Assembly: GCA_032358165.1 (NCBI GenBank)
Contig: JAALGY010000032.1
Location: forward strand, 248,001-312,000
Direction of reading: 5' to 3'
Origin: Diplosphaera chodatii
Lineage: Eukaryota > Chlorophyta > Trebouxiophyceae > Prasiolales > Stichococcaceae
DNA: 64,000 nt
Made by a program: the position numbers and the translations under genes. The notes beneath the pieces are model-generated. The model was not told the origin of the DNA. It did no database searches and saw only the letters and a program-made list of their open reading frames with translations. Position 1 is the first letter of the stretch, and every line of letters begins with the position of its first letter. Shown here one piece after another: positions 31,201 to 43,237 of this stretch.

Positions 31201-34200
31201 GCTTGCCCCCCTCCTCCTGGTGCATACAACCAGCAGCATCAGGGTGCTACCTCGAACGCTAGGGCAGTGTGAAACTGCATCTAAAGTATATGGTGCAGAC
31301 TGCTGATGCGGGCGGGTGCAGCACACGTTAACAGGTACGAAGCCTCAGGTCACGGGCGCTGCTCGCAATGCACTTCCAGTTCATCGGCATGACAGCAGCG
31401 GTGGCAGCAATGCAGCTTGCAGGCGCACCTCTTCCTTTGACCCGCTGTCCTCCAGCAGCGCCATGACGTGCTTCATGAAGTGGTCGTAGAACAGGTCCAG
31501 GAAGGAGTTCTTCTCGATGGGGCCATCCATCATGTCGGGGTCCAGCAACAGCCGCAGCAGCTCCAAAGCCTACGTAGAGGACTCCCCTATTGTCTCAGCT
31601 ATCAAACATTGACTCAGGTGATCATATGGCAAACACAGCTGTCGTCTCTTGCTCTCAGCACCGAGCAGTTGACGCAGGAGTGGTGCTAGCCGTCAAAACC
31701 CAATTGCACAGCTTGCTACTTCCTGCCGCATGGCGACACACATGGGCCGGCTGGACTTCCACACCTGTTCCTGCAGCCCGTTGTCATTGGGCGTGCCCAG
31801 CGTCGCGATCAGCGTGCCCAGCAGCCGGCGGTTGTCCTCGGCGAGCTTCGCACCAGGGGGGCCTCCGGGCACCACGCCCTCAATGTGCAGCCTGAGCGGC
31901 TGCGGGTCATGCTGCCCCGCGGCCAGCAGCACGTCGCACGCGCGCAGCCGCAGCGCGTCATCCCCCCGCTCCATAGCCGCCGCCATGATCTGCAGTACGA
32001 CAGTAGACACACATGGGTGTTTCCAGGCGTGGAACGAGGCAACATGGCACGGCATGTTGCTCAGCAAGTGGAAAAACTGTGTGAACATGAGTGGCGACGG
32101 CTGACCTTGAACAGGCCCAAGTCGGCGAGCTTGTTGAGCAGGCTGGTGCGAGCCCCCGCCTGCAGGTGCTTTGCGAGACCGCACAACTCCTGCAACACAG
32201 TGAAGTTCATGCAAGTCCAAATGACGTCTGTGGCCAGGTAAACTGAACCAATCTGTGAACTGTACACCACAGTGACGATTAAAAGGATGATCAAGCAGAT
32301 GCTGCCCCAGCTGAACCACAAATGCAAGCCACAGTTCAGCAGCAGCTGGAAGGGGCAGAAGGCGTGCCCAGCGCAACCCACATGTCAGCATTTACTGGGT
32401 CACACATGGAACTGGGTTATACTTGAAACAGCTGCCCAGGCTTATTGTGACAACAACTGGCAGTGGAAGTCGAGTCTCGCCTGCAGAAAGGAGACCAGGT
32501 CGACCCAGGAGGCATCTGGCTTGGCCAGGTTGCCCCCCGGGCCGGCGCCCAGCCGCTGGAACAGCTCCGGGAAGAAGCGCGGGTCCTTCGTCAGCGACAC
32601 CAGCACCTCCACGTTGTTGAACAGCATCAGGCTGGACAGCGTCGCGAAGGTGGCGTCGTCCAGCACCCTGCGCAGGGGGGTAGGGCACTGGGGTCAGATG
32701 ACACCAGTATTTTAACGGTAGACAGCACCCTCTGCCAAAGCAGTGCTGGCACTTGTCCACTGCAACAGCATCAGCAGTCTGTTGTCAGATGAAGGCATAG
32801 CATGCGTTGTCGTGACTGTCACACGATGTACCTGGGCAGAATGACATCCTTGAGGTAGCCCATGCGGTACGTCTGGTGGATCTTCGCCCGCACCAACGCG
32901 TCCGAAATCGGCACCACCTCCCGGAACACCACCCTGTCCCGCAGGAAGTCACGGTGCTTCTGCCGCTCCGGCAGCTCCGAGTCGTACCTGCACAGAGCAA
33001 AGCACAGGCTCGTCAGGGACGGCATCTCATGAAGGCCCTTTGCAGCAGCATGCCCAGCACCCCAAGCTTGCATCCCACCCCACCTCAGCACCCCAAGCAC
33101 CCCACCCCAGTTTGCGGTCCGGACAGTTCAACACTGCAGCTCAAATTTCGTCAGCCTGCGGCGCTCACTCCAGGGCGCCAATGACGTCCATGACGTTCTC
33201 CTCCGACAGCATCGCTTCCAGCAGCCCTGTGTCGTTCAGCATGATCGCGCCGCGCACCGCCGTGTGCATCGCCGCCAGCCCAGCATCGTGCTCCAGATCC
33301 TCGACATCCTGCACAGGCAGCATTCCTCTCGCCCTTTGATCCTGCTCCTTGTGGTTTTGACGGTGAATGAACACAATTACAGGGGGCCTGCATGTGCAGC
33401 AGTTTATACTGCTGCTGACCGCCAACTTGCAGGCCGCTTGGACGCTCATCAGGCCTGCGGCAGGCCTGCAGTGCTGATACGGCTGCGCCAGGCGCATGAG
33501 AGTGCGCGTGACCCGGCCGTAGGTGCGGGGCTGCATGCTGAGCATATCAACATGCCCCACCCTGAAGAGGTCCAGCAGCCGCCGCAGGTAGTTGTTCCGC
33601 AGCAGCTGCTCCGCGACCCTGTCCCGCTGGAAAGGCGACACCTCCCGCAGCGCCTTCGCGATGTCCGGCAGGTTGCCCATGTCTGGCGGCGGCAGGTCAA
33701 CAGGCCCTGTGGCGCCGCCGTCTGGGAAGTCACCTGCAGTACAGGGGAGAGAAACTGTGGAAGACTGACATACAGAAAGCCGTTTTGGTCGTGGGCGTGC
33801 GCGACCTCGGTCACCATGAGGGCATCAGTCGCCACGGTGCAGTCCCTGTCGAACCCCACTGCATTCAACAGCGCGGCCATCCAGACCGCCCTCACATTGC
33901 AGCGTACGGCCAACAGGGAGCGCTGCTGGGTGCTTCGCAGCAATGGGGGACGACTGCGCAGACATGCATGCACCTTCGAGCGACGTCCCCAGCTGGTCAA
34001 ACTCATCCACCGGCGGCCTGGAGCGGGAGCCCAGGCTGCCGTCCGACCCGCCGCTGCTGCTGGGGCTGCCGTCCCCGGGCCGCCGCTGCTCCTCTGACCG
34101 CGTCTGCACCTCCTGTATCTGCTCCCTGCAGCACCAAGCACACGGATGCAGCGACTACCAGACCATCTGGCTTCAGCACGACATGTGCACTGCAGCCGGC

Positions 34201-34839
34201 GTGCGTCGTTGATCACCAGACATAGTTGCAGCCCGCGGCCTCCTGGAAGGAGAGCGCGATGTCTGTGCCCAGCTCCGTGTCGGTCCACGTGATGATCGTG
34301 TCCTCTGCATGCGGCACAGCACAAGCTACATTGCTGCACTGTGTACAGAAGCCATGCTCGCCAGCTGCAGCTCTGCAGCTTGGAGGACCACTTGCAGGGG
34401 AGCTCGGCTCCGCTTTGCACACGCAGTGAGCAACGACATGAGTACTGAGACTCGTGTCCGCCCTGCAACAGTGACACGGCAGCAGAGTGGGAGGCCCCCA
34501 CTCACCGCCCTGACGCTGGTAGATGTCCTCGCGGGAGATGCGGTGGATGAGCAGCGTGCGCGTGTCCTCCTCGCTGATGACCACCAGGCCCACGCTGTCG
34601 CTTTGCTGCGAATTGATAGAGCAGGGAGCCGTGAGCAGAGGCTGTCGCGGCAGGTGGCCGAGCCCACGACATGCACCCCCTTGCCAACAGTGTGTGCCAT
34701 CGTGACGCAATTTCACCTCCATGTACTCGACAGAGACAGAGCCGGTGCCCTTGTCGTCCCACATGCCCTCGGTGTTCAGGCGGTACACTTTGACGCGCTG
34801 CATGCCGCCGGTTGCAGAGTCCAGCTGCACCAGCTGCAT
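28261..34839 (-). CDS. PP4R3: PP4R3/SMEK regulatory subunit of protein phosphatase 4
   Basis: Regulatory subunit that targets PP4 catalytic subunit, mostly in the nucleus (known for SMEK/Psy2). 901 residues. Exons: 34839-34717, 34605-34506, 34304-34217, 34125-33974, 33733-33561, 33308-33169, 32987-32832, 32667-32481, 32189-32106, 31989-31765, 31569-31429, 31216-31016, 30605-30508, 30299-30158, 29899-29771, 29417-29318, 29008-28886, 28604-28261 (TGA), all phase-matched. The N-terminal EVH1/PH-like domain ([19 protein letters not shown]) is followed by a variable acidic/Ser loop. A long helical-repeat region comes next ([84 protein letters not shown]). The C-terminal tail is disordered, acidic and then basic ([24 protein letters not shown]). 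The intron after 32481 has a GC donor. The acceptor at 29899 has in-frame alternatives a few bases away. Confidence 0.95.
29750..29767. repeat. interstitial telomere-type repeat (CCCTAAA, 2.6 units)
   Basis: ccctaaaccctaaaccct lies in a PP4R3 intron. On the gene strand it reads GGGTTTAGGGTTTAGGG and begins four bases after the donor GT at 29770. TTTAGGG is the plant and chlorellid telomere unit. Confidence 0.8.
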
Positions 34840-35920
34840 GGCTGCAGCCCTGCCGCTGGTCGGGCCTGCGCCGCTGGGGTGGCGTGCACGCTAGTGTCCC
34901 CGCCGCAGCCCTGCGCTGCTGCCGCCCGCCCCTCCGCTGATCAGCGCATGCTGCCGCCGCCTGCCGCACTCCCTGTGCTTGTCGGTGCCCCGCTCATGTC
35001 CTCCGGGCGCCGCTGGGCACTGGGGAGGGCTGCTGCAGCTTGCTCCGCCCGGCAGCCGGCATCTTCGCGGCGGCTGCGCTCTCAGCCCCGCAGCAGGTTG
35101 TCGGTTCAGAAACTTGCAGAGCCTGGAGCTATGAGCGCACTCGCTGCCCTGACTAAGAAGCGGGCACACTCGCTGAGGGACTGATGGGGTATGTCAGAAG
35201 GGCAACGCGACGAGTGGGGCTCAATCGACAGGCACGTGAGCCTAGGAGGAGCTCAGTAGGGGGACATCATGGGCAATCAAGGCCGTTGCAGTGCTGCTGG
35301 GTGCTATAATCCGAACGCCTCAGCAGGCTGAGAACTGCTTTCTACAAGTACGGCAGCTTGAACACGCCGTCAATTGTCCGTTGCAAGCTAGTGTTGCACT
35401 TGGATCGTGTCAGCACTGCGAACTAGCCGCGGGGTCAGGCGCCGCTCTGCGTTTGGCCGATCGCCAGTCCCCAGCTGCACGTAGTGCTAGGCTCCCAGTG
35501 GCGCAGCACCTACTGCACCTAGTGTCATTGGGTCGCTTGCTGCAGTGCAAGCTGCTGGCGATCGGCCGGAGCGTGGTTGATTGATTGTGGGACTGATCTA
35601 GGCTGTCTAACTGCATGAGCAGAGTGCCATAGTGGCTGCCTCACGACCTACAAGGTCTCCAGCCGGTTGTCGGTCCCACAAAACCACCAGGATGACAGCA
35701 AATAGCAGCTGCTACAGGCAGGTCTGCGAGCTATTGGTGCGTGCCTAGGATTCAACTCCACCTTGCCCCGCGACAGGTGCGGTGATGATGCGAGGATATG
35801 CGGCGTGAAACGGATGCAACCGTGCGGTTGCGTGGCGCATGTGATGCCTCTGCAAGCTCGTGTCACGCGCTGTATACTGACGCGTGCGAGATTTGCACTT
35901 CAAGGCGCCACTATCCGCGC
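34840..35920. promoter_or_regulatory. divergent 5' interval between PP4R3 and SNIP1/DDL
   Basis: Both genes start at the edges of this 1.1-kb interval and point away from each other, so it should hold both promoters. No coding frame is supported. The one structured element is the inverted repeat at 35455-35567. Confidence 0.45.
35455..35567. repeat. 13-bp perfect inverted repeat with about 87-nt spacer
   Basis: ggccgatcgccag at 35455-35467 is matched by its exact complement ctggcgatcggcc at 35555-35567. It contains the palindrome cgatcg. It lies in the divergent promoter interval and has no coding role. Confidence 0.75.
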
Positions 35921-38169
35921 ATGGGGCGCCATAGAAGCCGAAGCGGGAGCCCGCAGCGTGACAGGCACCGCCACCGAGAAGAGCGCAGTGATCGGCATCA
36001 CAGCTCCGAGAAGCACAGTAGCAGGTGGCCACGCAAGAGCACACACGCTAGCTCCAGTGCAGCTGGCGCAGTCGTTTGGCGTGCTGGCTGCCTAACGCTC
36101 CGATGGCAAAGGAGCACACTGCTCAGTCTCGCAACTCGGAGGATGCAGACTGGTTGTGTGTGCGTATCCAGGCGCCACGAGGACAGCCACAGGCACCGCG
36201 ACGGCGACCGTAGCCCAGGGGCCAGGCGGGGCAGCTCCAGGCACGCAGATGACGGCGAGCGGCATCGCAGCCATGCTGAGAACAACGGTCAGCCGGACAG
36301 GCAAAGCCGCAGGGACAGCGACCGAGCACATGGCAGACCGGACGACGACCGCGATGAGCCGAGGCGCAGCGGAAGGGACGGTGACGTGCAGGCACGGAAG
36401 CAGGAAGCAGCAAACGGCCAGGCAGGGCCTGCACACGATGAGGAGCCGCCCGCCAAGAGGTGCAAAGTCGCCGCGCACCAGTGTACGATCTGAGCATGCC
36501 ACTGAGAGACCGTTCCCATGTTAGCCAGGGTGTGTTCCAAGAGGTGCCAGCTGCAGCAAGGCCGTGCACTTCCAGGGAAGGGGCACAGCAGCCTCCACAC
36601 CCCCTTGGCAGCTGCATTGAAACCCTGCGCCCTGCGTTCACGCAGGCGCAGCCGGTTTGAGGAGCCTGAAGACGCAGCGCACCCTGCCGAGGCGCTGGCG
36701 CCGGAGCCTGAGGGAGCAGCAGCAGAGGTGAGAGCATCTGCAGACGCAAGTCGGGCGAACAACAGGAGAGCGGCATGGTCAGCTTTGTGCATGGTGCCTA
36801 TGATGCGCTGGTGCTCTCGACCACAGCACCGGGAGCAAGTGGATGCCCCAGAAATTCAGGCATCCGTCGGATGTGACCTGCAGGAGCCTGAAGCCGAGCC
36901 CAACTTCGGGCTGAGCGGCAAGCTGGCAGCGGAGAGCAACAAGGTGAGCCGCGCCGCAGCCGAGCCCCGTACAAATGGCTGAAGCTTGCACTGTAGGCGC
37001 CTACGAGAGAGGGAGTGTCAAGTGTGACGCCTTCTGACAGCTTGCCAGCAGGGCTCGCATTGACTCGGTTACGTTCACATATGCAGGTCAACGGGGTGGT
37101 GTTGGTGTACCAGGAGCCGGCCGAGGCGGCCAACCCGCGGCAGCGCTGGCGGCTGTACCAGTTCAAGGGCGGCAAGCCCTTCCAGGCACGCACTCCGCTG
37201 CTGACCAATGAGCTTTTGTGTACAGACCACCCGTCAACCGCGGCTGCAGGGCTGCAGCCCACCGAGCAAAGGCTTCAGCCATGGCCGCCCAGGGTTGCCC
37301 ACTCTCTTGTTGTGCATCGATCGTTGAGTGGGTGGATGCCAGTTTGGACTGCACATCGCTTATCTGGGGCACTGTCACAAAACGATGAGACTGCCTTGCA
37401 GGACCCATTACCCATTCACCGGCAGAGCGTCTACCTCTTTGGGCGCGAGCGTCGTGTGGCGGACATTCCGACAGACCACCCGTCATGCAGCAAGCAGCAC
37501 GCAGTGCTGCAGTTCAGGTGAGCACGTTCAGCTCCATCAATGGATTCTGTGGCATGTTGATTTTGATAGCCACATCAACGTCGACGCCGGTGCAGCATAC
37601 AGCCCGTGGTCCGCAGCATGTGGCGCTGCGTCAACATTCAGCCGGCAGCCCTCACGCTGAAGGGCAACTTGAGCTTCAACACCACCAGACAAATCTCCAA
37701 CCTGGAGCCCTGACGCTGCAGAGACACAAACTCTGATACTTCCATGGCTGATTATGAAGCCAACAATGAGTACCCATTTGCCTTGCAGGCGCACTGAGAA
37801 GGAGGGGGCAGACGGAATGATGGTCGAGGGGGTGCGCCCCTACATCATGGACCTGGGCTCCGTGAATGGCACCTTCGTGAATACTGAGCGCATTGAAGGG
37901 GAGCGGTACTACGAGCTGCTGGAACAGGTAGCACGGGCTTAGGGTTCAAGCTGTCACAGAATTTCCTGCCGGCATGTCTCAGACTGCAGTCGGCTTGGAC
38001 ACATGCTGTCTTGCAGATGCGGCATTGCTGCAGTTGCACCTGGTCCGTTGCCCACTCTGGTACATGCAGCAGTGAGAGAGTGCGCGTGTGACTGCAGGAC
38101 ATGATTCGCTTCGGCAACAGCACGCGCGAGTATGTGCTGCTGCACGAGAACTCCAACATGCTCGGGTGA
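35921..38169 (+). CDS. DDL: SNIP1/DAWDLE FHA-domain protein
   Basis: Nuclear FHA protein; the plant homologue DAWDLE binds DCL1 and promotes small-RNA biogenesis, and SNIP1/Pml1 is part of the RES splicing complex (known). 319 residues. Exons: 35921-36024, 36172-36459, 36646-36727, 36884-36943, 37087-37185, 37402-37517, 37789-37927, 38098-38169 (TGA). Residues 1-130 are an Arg/Ser/His/Asp-rich RS-like region (MGRHRSRSGSPQRDRHRHRE). The family core then starts at PNFGLSGKLAAESNKVNGVV. The FHA domain shows the phosphothreonine-binding motifs YLFGRERRVADIPTDHPSCS, KQHAVLQFR and DLGSVNGTFVN, and ends RFGNSTREYVLLHENS. The FHA Arg, Ser-x-x-His-like and Asn positions are all present. The intron after 37185 has a GC donor. 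Confidence 0.95.
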
Positions 38170-38547
38170 GAGCGTCAGCGGGCGCCAGCTGCAGCTGTGT
38201 TACCATTAGGTTTACGGGTGGTGCGCTGATGTTGCCTTGCATGTGAATGCACCGAGCCTGCGTCAGCCCCTTCTGAACAGACAGTGTTCACGTTGCAAGG
38301 AACAAAGTCTTGCAGGTGCTCAGTCTAGCAATGCCTATGGTGACGAGTACAAATGATGTCCTCAATCCGTTGCATTACATGCGGCTGAGCGTTACAGCAC
38401 CAGATTAAGCAACTTCGCTGAAACAGCGGTGCAATTGCTGCAAGTGCACTGTTGCACTGTGACAACGCATCCTGTATATGCTGGCGGTGGTCAAAACAGC
38501 ATGAACGTAAGGCTGCGCTGCACATTGCCTACGACTGATCCTCATCC
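38170..38547. other. convergent 3' interval
   Basis: Short gap between the stop codons of SNIP1/DDL (+) and ALB3 (-). I see no coding potential or strong terminator-like structure; it should contain both polyadenylation regions. Confidence 0.5.
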
Positions 38548-41500
38548 TCACGCCACAGCAGGTTCCTTCTCTGCTGCTGCCGCACCATTCTGGCCCACAA
38601 CACCCTGTTGCGACTTGCCTGCCTCCTGCTGCTCCTTCAGCAACAGATCTAGCCGCTTCCGCTTGCTGCGGTATCCCTGCACGAGGAATTCAAAGAACTG
38701 CTTGCAGCCCATCAGGCAACGCAGCTGCACGATCCCCGCCACCTGGATCCCTGGTCTACTGCACTGAGTCACGAGCAGCGCCTCACCTGCTGCTGCTGCT
38801 GCTGCTCCTGCTGCGGTGGCTGTGGTGCCTCAGATCCGCCGTCGCTGCCATTGACGCTGCCAGCAGCTGGCGCAGCCTCTGCGCCATCAGTATCGGTAGC
38901 AGATGTGGCGCCACTGGCTGCCAATCCTGCAGCATCCCCACTGGCGCCGTTGCTGCTGCCGCTGACCATCCCTCCAGCAGGCCCTGCTGCCATGCCGCCG
39001 GGCGGCACGTCAAAGTTCACCTGCACATGTGAGCGCTTGCTGATGGAGCTGTGTCTTCTGGCAAGACTCCAGCTGCCACACGGTGCTGGCAGCATGCCCG
39101 CTTCCGGCTTGCACATCAGGCAGCGTTGATCACACCCTAATCCCAATGGCATTACCTTGAAGGGGACGGGGGCCGCGGCAGCAACCCCCGTGTGCCGCGC
39201 CTGTCCCACCCCAACAGGGCCCAAGTCGAACACACGGTTGGCCGCACCTGCGGCAAGCCCAGACACGCTCACGAGTCTTTGCAAGATCGGGGCTCGGCGT
39301 AGCTTCACACAGCAGCAGGATATGCATAGACATGCTCGAGCAAGGTGGGGAGACCTCAGCTTGGCGCATCACCCCACGCAATCAAGACATAATTGTACTT
39401 CTTTGTATGCGACACGGGGTCAACGCAAGCAGATGCAAGTGCTGTATCTGAGCAGAGCCAGAGGCTAGACTAGACCCTATTTCTGATGCCCAGGGACGCA
39501 CCGCTGTACTTGCGCAGGAAGACCTGCTGCCCAGTGGTGAGCACCGTGTTGGACAGGTAGTACAGGCCCAGGCCCGACGGCAGGTTGAGCGCGAACCAGC
39601 CGATCATCAGCGGCAGCAGCTTCAGGACTGCCTGCAGAGGGTTGCACCGTCTCAATGTGCTGTGCGTGAGGACTATGCTGGGCACGTCAGCATGTCAGCA
39701 CGAGCTGGGCCTGTCTTGTTTGAATACAGGTCGCGGGTCTAACACGTCAAGTCTCGAGTCACACACAAACCAGCTCGGTTGAGTGCGGATTCAGTGGCGA
39801 GCTCAGGCTGGGAGAGCGCCAGCGAAACTCGAGCAGCAGAGTGTGTCGTCAGCACTCTATGCCGCCAATGGACGTGGCGGACGTGATGTGATGAATAAGT
39901 GAGCACACCTGAGTAGTGGCATTCTCCTCTTCCTTCTCCTTCTCCGTCTTTGGCGGCGTGATGACGGCTGTGCTGACAAATTGGCACGCCACCAGCAGCA
40001 CCGGCAGGACCAGGTACCTGCAGCGGGTTGACAATCAGGTGAGGGCGCAGGTGCCCTGCCAATGCCACACTGCAAAGGGACGAGGCACAAGCGGCGAAAT
40101 ACCTTGACAACTCAGGCTGGCAGGGCGACTGCAGAGACACAACTGACATAGGAACAGAGTGTGCGTGCGTGGCTGGATGCTGGTGTGGACGCCAGGGGTG
40201 CCTTGTCACAATCCACATCCCATTGCTATGTTGGCCGCAGAGCTCAGCAGGCGATTCATGCAGTAGCAGCACGCGACGGCTCACCTGGAGGCCTCGTCCC
40301 AGCCGATGGGCGGCGCGCCGTCCCTCAGGGGGTACAGCCACGAGATGCCGCCGCCTGCAACGCAGAAACACGGCAGTGTGGTGCAGGCCCAGGAGCCGGC
40401 GCGACGGGGCCGGGGAGCACCCGAATCAGGCCGATGCATGCATTTTATTATCTCTAAAATATTCTCCCATAGCGCATCCAGAATAAGGAGCTAAAAATTG
40501 TAAAGGTGCAGGATCTGAAGCAGTAGCAGCTACAATAATAGAGTATTCTAATGCTCCAGCTTCAGAAAGAACTTTCACCAATTGAGCTACAGTAGACCTT
40601 TTTTGGCCAATAGCTACATATACGCAATATAGTTTTTTTGATTCATCTTGAGATTGATTTACTATTTTTTGATTTAACATAGCATCAATTGCAATAGCAG
40701 TTTTTCCTGTTTGACGATCACCAATAATTAGTTCACGTTGGCCTCTCCCGATAGGTACTAAACTATCTACAGCCTTTAACCCTGTTTGCATAGGTTCATG
40801 AACTGATTTACGAGCAATAATACCTGGAGCTTTAACTTCTACACGTGATTTAGTAACATTTTTTAACGCACCTTTGCCATCAATAGGATTTCCTAAAGCA
40901 TCCATTACGCGTCCCAATGTTCCTTTTCCTGTAGGTACATCTACGATATTTCCAGTACGTTTTACAATGTCACCTTCATTAACTGCGTTATCGCCACCAA
41001 AAAGTACAACTCCAACATTATCATTTTCTAAATTTAAAGCCATACCTTTTACACCGCTATGAAATTCTACCATTTCTCCTGATTGTAAAGGAGCGAGGGC
41101 ATGGACGGGTAAGCATCGGGGCAGTATGGCCAGCTGGGTGCAGAGCACCAAGTCCTCGAAACCTCTCTCACCTCGCAGCGTGGGGCCAGCCAGGGACGGG
41201 ATGAAGTAGAAGCCCTCTGCGAAGGATCCCGAGGCTGCTGCGTTGGTGAAAGTGCGGAAGAGACCCCAGAAGACCGGGATCGTCGCCAGCGTCGGCAGGC
41301 AGCCTGCAGGTGACCACTGGGGTTCTGGACGCTCCGGGTGCACTTTACAGGAGCACAATGTTGCGAGGAACTGTGTTCTGACAGACTCGTTGCGCCGCAG
41401 CAGCTGCTGCACCGGCTGCACCACAATCCCTGGCACGCTGACAGGCAGCTAGATGAGGGGTGTAGGTGGCTGAACCCTACCCGCGAGCGGCTTGACGCCG

Positions 41501-42488
41501 GCTTTTTCATACAGGGCATTCGTCTCCCGCTGGATGCGCTCCTTGTCGGCGCCGTACCGCCGCTTGATCAGGTCCACCTGCGGCTTCAGCTTCTGCACCT
41601 CCAGGCTGGACTCCACCTGGAGCAAGGGAAGGACGGGGGCACATGAGTGTGAGGAGTCTGACATGCATAGATAGGTTGTTGTAGGTCATGGGACCTGAAG
41701 ACACCTCTGCAATGATGCAATGTGCTTTAGCAGCAGCCGCGGCAGCACCATGACTTTCAACGAGGTTCGGTGACATGCTGCTGAGACAAGCAAACGCAGT
41801 CCAAGTCCAACGACCCACCTGGATCTTGGTGAAGGGGAAGGTGGCCAGCTTGACCGCAGCGGTCAGCGCGATGATGGCCCACCCATTGCTGTAGGGCACA
41901 TGCAGCCCTGCTAAAGCACCCTCCAGGGTCCGCAGCACAGCCTGCACACCCCATGCTCAGAATCGGGAGGTGACCCTCTGCGGGACATCGAATAAGTGGC
42001 AGTGTTGCATGTGCCTTATTGCAAGAGTGGCCTGAAGCATCCGCATTGGTGCCTGAGAGGCGAGTGTTTCGTGTGGGGTGCTGCTTGCTAGTGCTGTGGC
42101 GTGCTGCACGCATCCTCGTGGCTGCCATCCAAGTGCTCCATATCAGACAGCAGGACAACATGATGCAAGCGGTGCCCTTGTGTATCATTGGCAGAGCGGC
42201 GCCCACCTCGAGGCCATCAGCAACCGGCGTCAGCCAGTCCTGCTGTACTGCAGTGCTGCTGGCCGCAGCTACGGCATCGCCAGCCGCCGCCGCAGCATCT
42301 GCCAGATCCCACAGCCGCTGCGGGGTTTGCGTGCTGGCTGCCAAGTGCAGCGCCACCGCTGCGTCAGAGCTGTGCTGCGCTGCTGCCTGCGCCGCACCGC
42401 TCAGTGCAGCATGCCCCGCTGCTATCGACGCTGTTACCGCCGCCCCAGTGGATGTCCGGCTCCGGTCAGGTCTCTGGCTTCTGATCAA
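38548..42488 (-). CDS. ALB3: ALB3 thylakoid membrane insertase (YidC/Oxa1 family)
   Basis: Inserts light-harvesting and other proteins into thylakoids with cpSRP (known). Exons: 42488-42207, 41941-41819, 41616-41481, 41303-41172, 40354-40285, 40017-39909, 39631-39502, 39247-39156, 39020-38787, then 38676-38548 (or from 38742 in the same frame). Family core: [130 protein letters not shown]. The stromal tail is Gly/Ala/Ser-rich with a glutamine run and then [13 protein letters not shown], resembling the basic cpSRP43-binding motif of plant ALB3. The first listed exon begins with an ATG at 42488, but a transit peptide is not obvious and an upstream exon is possible. The intron 41171-40355 carries an inserted mitochondrial atp1 fragment. 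Confidence 0.93.
40437..41090 (-). pseudogene. NUMT: mitochondrial atp1 (ATP synthase F1 alpha) fragment in an ALB3 intron
   Basis: About 655 bp of AT-rich sequence with AT-ending codons, unlike its GC-rich surroundings. It reads without a stop on the minus strand. The product is the central part of the F1 alpha subunit: [20 protein letters not shown] at one end, the P-loop [19 protein letters not shown] in the middle, and [19 protein letters not shown] at the other. Residues such as [18 protein letters not shown] and [10 protein letters not shown] fit mitochondrial Atp1 better than plastid AtpA. Both gene ends are missing. It is flanked by about 80 nt of ordinary intron on each side, so it is an organelle-to-nucleus transfer within an intron, not a working gene. 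Confidence 0.93.
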
Positions 42489-43237
42489 GACACATCACCG
42501 TCATGGCGCTGAGCTTGTCACAAGCGTGGCTCGCCATGCACAGGAGTATGCAGCTGCCACATGGCATGCTTGCACCGAGGACAGGCGAGACGCTGATAGC
42601 GAACCTGTGTGCGCCAGCAGTCGCCTGCCTGAAGGCCTGCTTGCTTGGCAGTTGCGGGCCGTAAGCGAGGAATGTCCCTATGTGACTGCACATGCCGTCA
42701 ATGTGCGGCGCATGCATGGCTGAGATTTATCCCAGCGTCAAATGCTGTAGTTACTTTACGCTTCAAGTCGCGCGCATCATCTGATACAAGCCCACACCAC
42801 CACCTGCATAGCCTTCAGGCAGTGTGCAACATGAACAGAGTATGTCCGAGACCCAGCAAGGGCCAGCAGTGTAGCAAAGACTCACGATGCTTAAAAATAA
42901 ACACAGTTTGTCACTTCAATGCCTGATGTAACATGTTGGCGCAGCAATGGCGCCGATAAGCCATATCCGGCAGCAGAGGAAGCCGCCGAGTGCCCGACAA
43001 CTGCTTCCTGGACACATCCAAGAAGTGCAATCGCCCCATGCCGTCCGGCTGCCAAGATGCAAAGTGCATGGTGGAAACGTCGCGCAAGGATAAAAAAGAT
43101 TGCTTCATGCAGCTTCATGCAGTACTGCTGCTGTTACTCAAGGCACTGATAGGACCACTGAGACAGCGTGCCAACCAGCACTTCGAGTGAGCAAGCCGCA
43201 GGCTGTGCAGACTCCCTTTCAGATCTGGCGCTGCAAC
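42489..43237. promoter_or_regulatory. divergent 5' interval between ALB3 and the 43.2-kb gene
   Basis: Should hold the ALB3 promoter, possibly its missing transit-peptide exon, and the promoter of the small plus-strand gene. A short A-rich stretch (cttaaaaataaac) occurs near 42890. No supported coding frame. Confidence 0.4.

Noticed and set aside
40437..41090. Functional nuclear ATP synthase alpha gene
   Set aside because: Both ends of the coding sequence are missing, codon use and AT content are organellar, there is no targeting sequence, and it lies wholly inside an intron.
40437..41090. Plastid (atpA) origin of the insert
   Set aside because: Sequence features such as [10 protein letters not shown] and [18 protein letters not shown] fit mitochondrial Atp1 as I know it; plastid AtpA differs at these places. 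A direct comparison would settle it.
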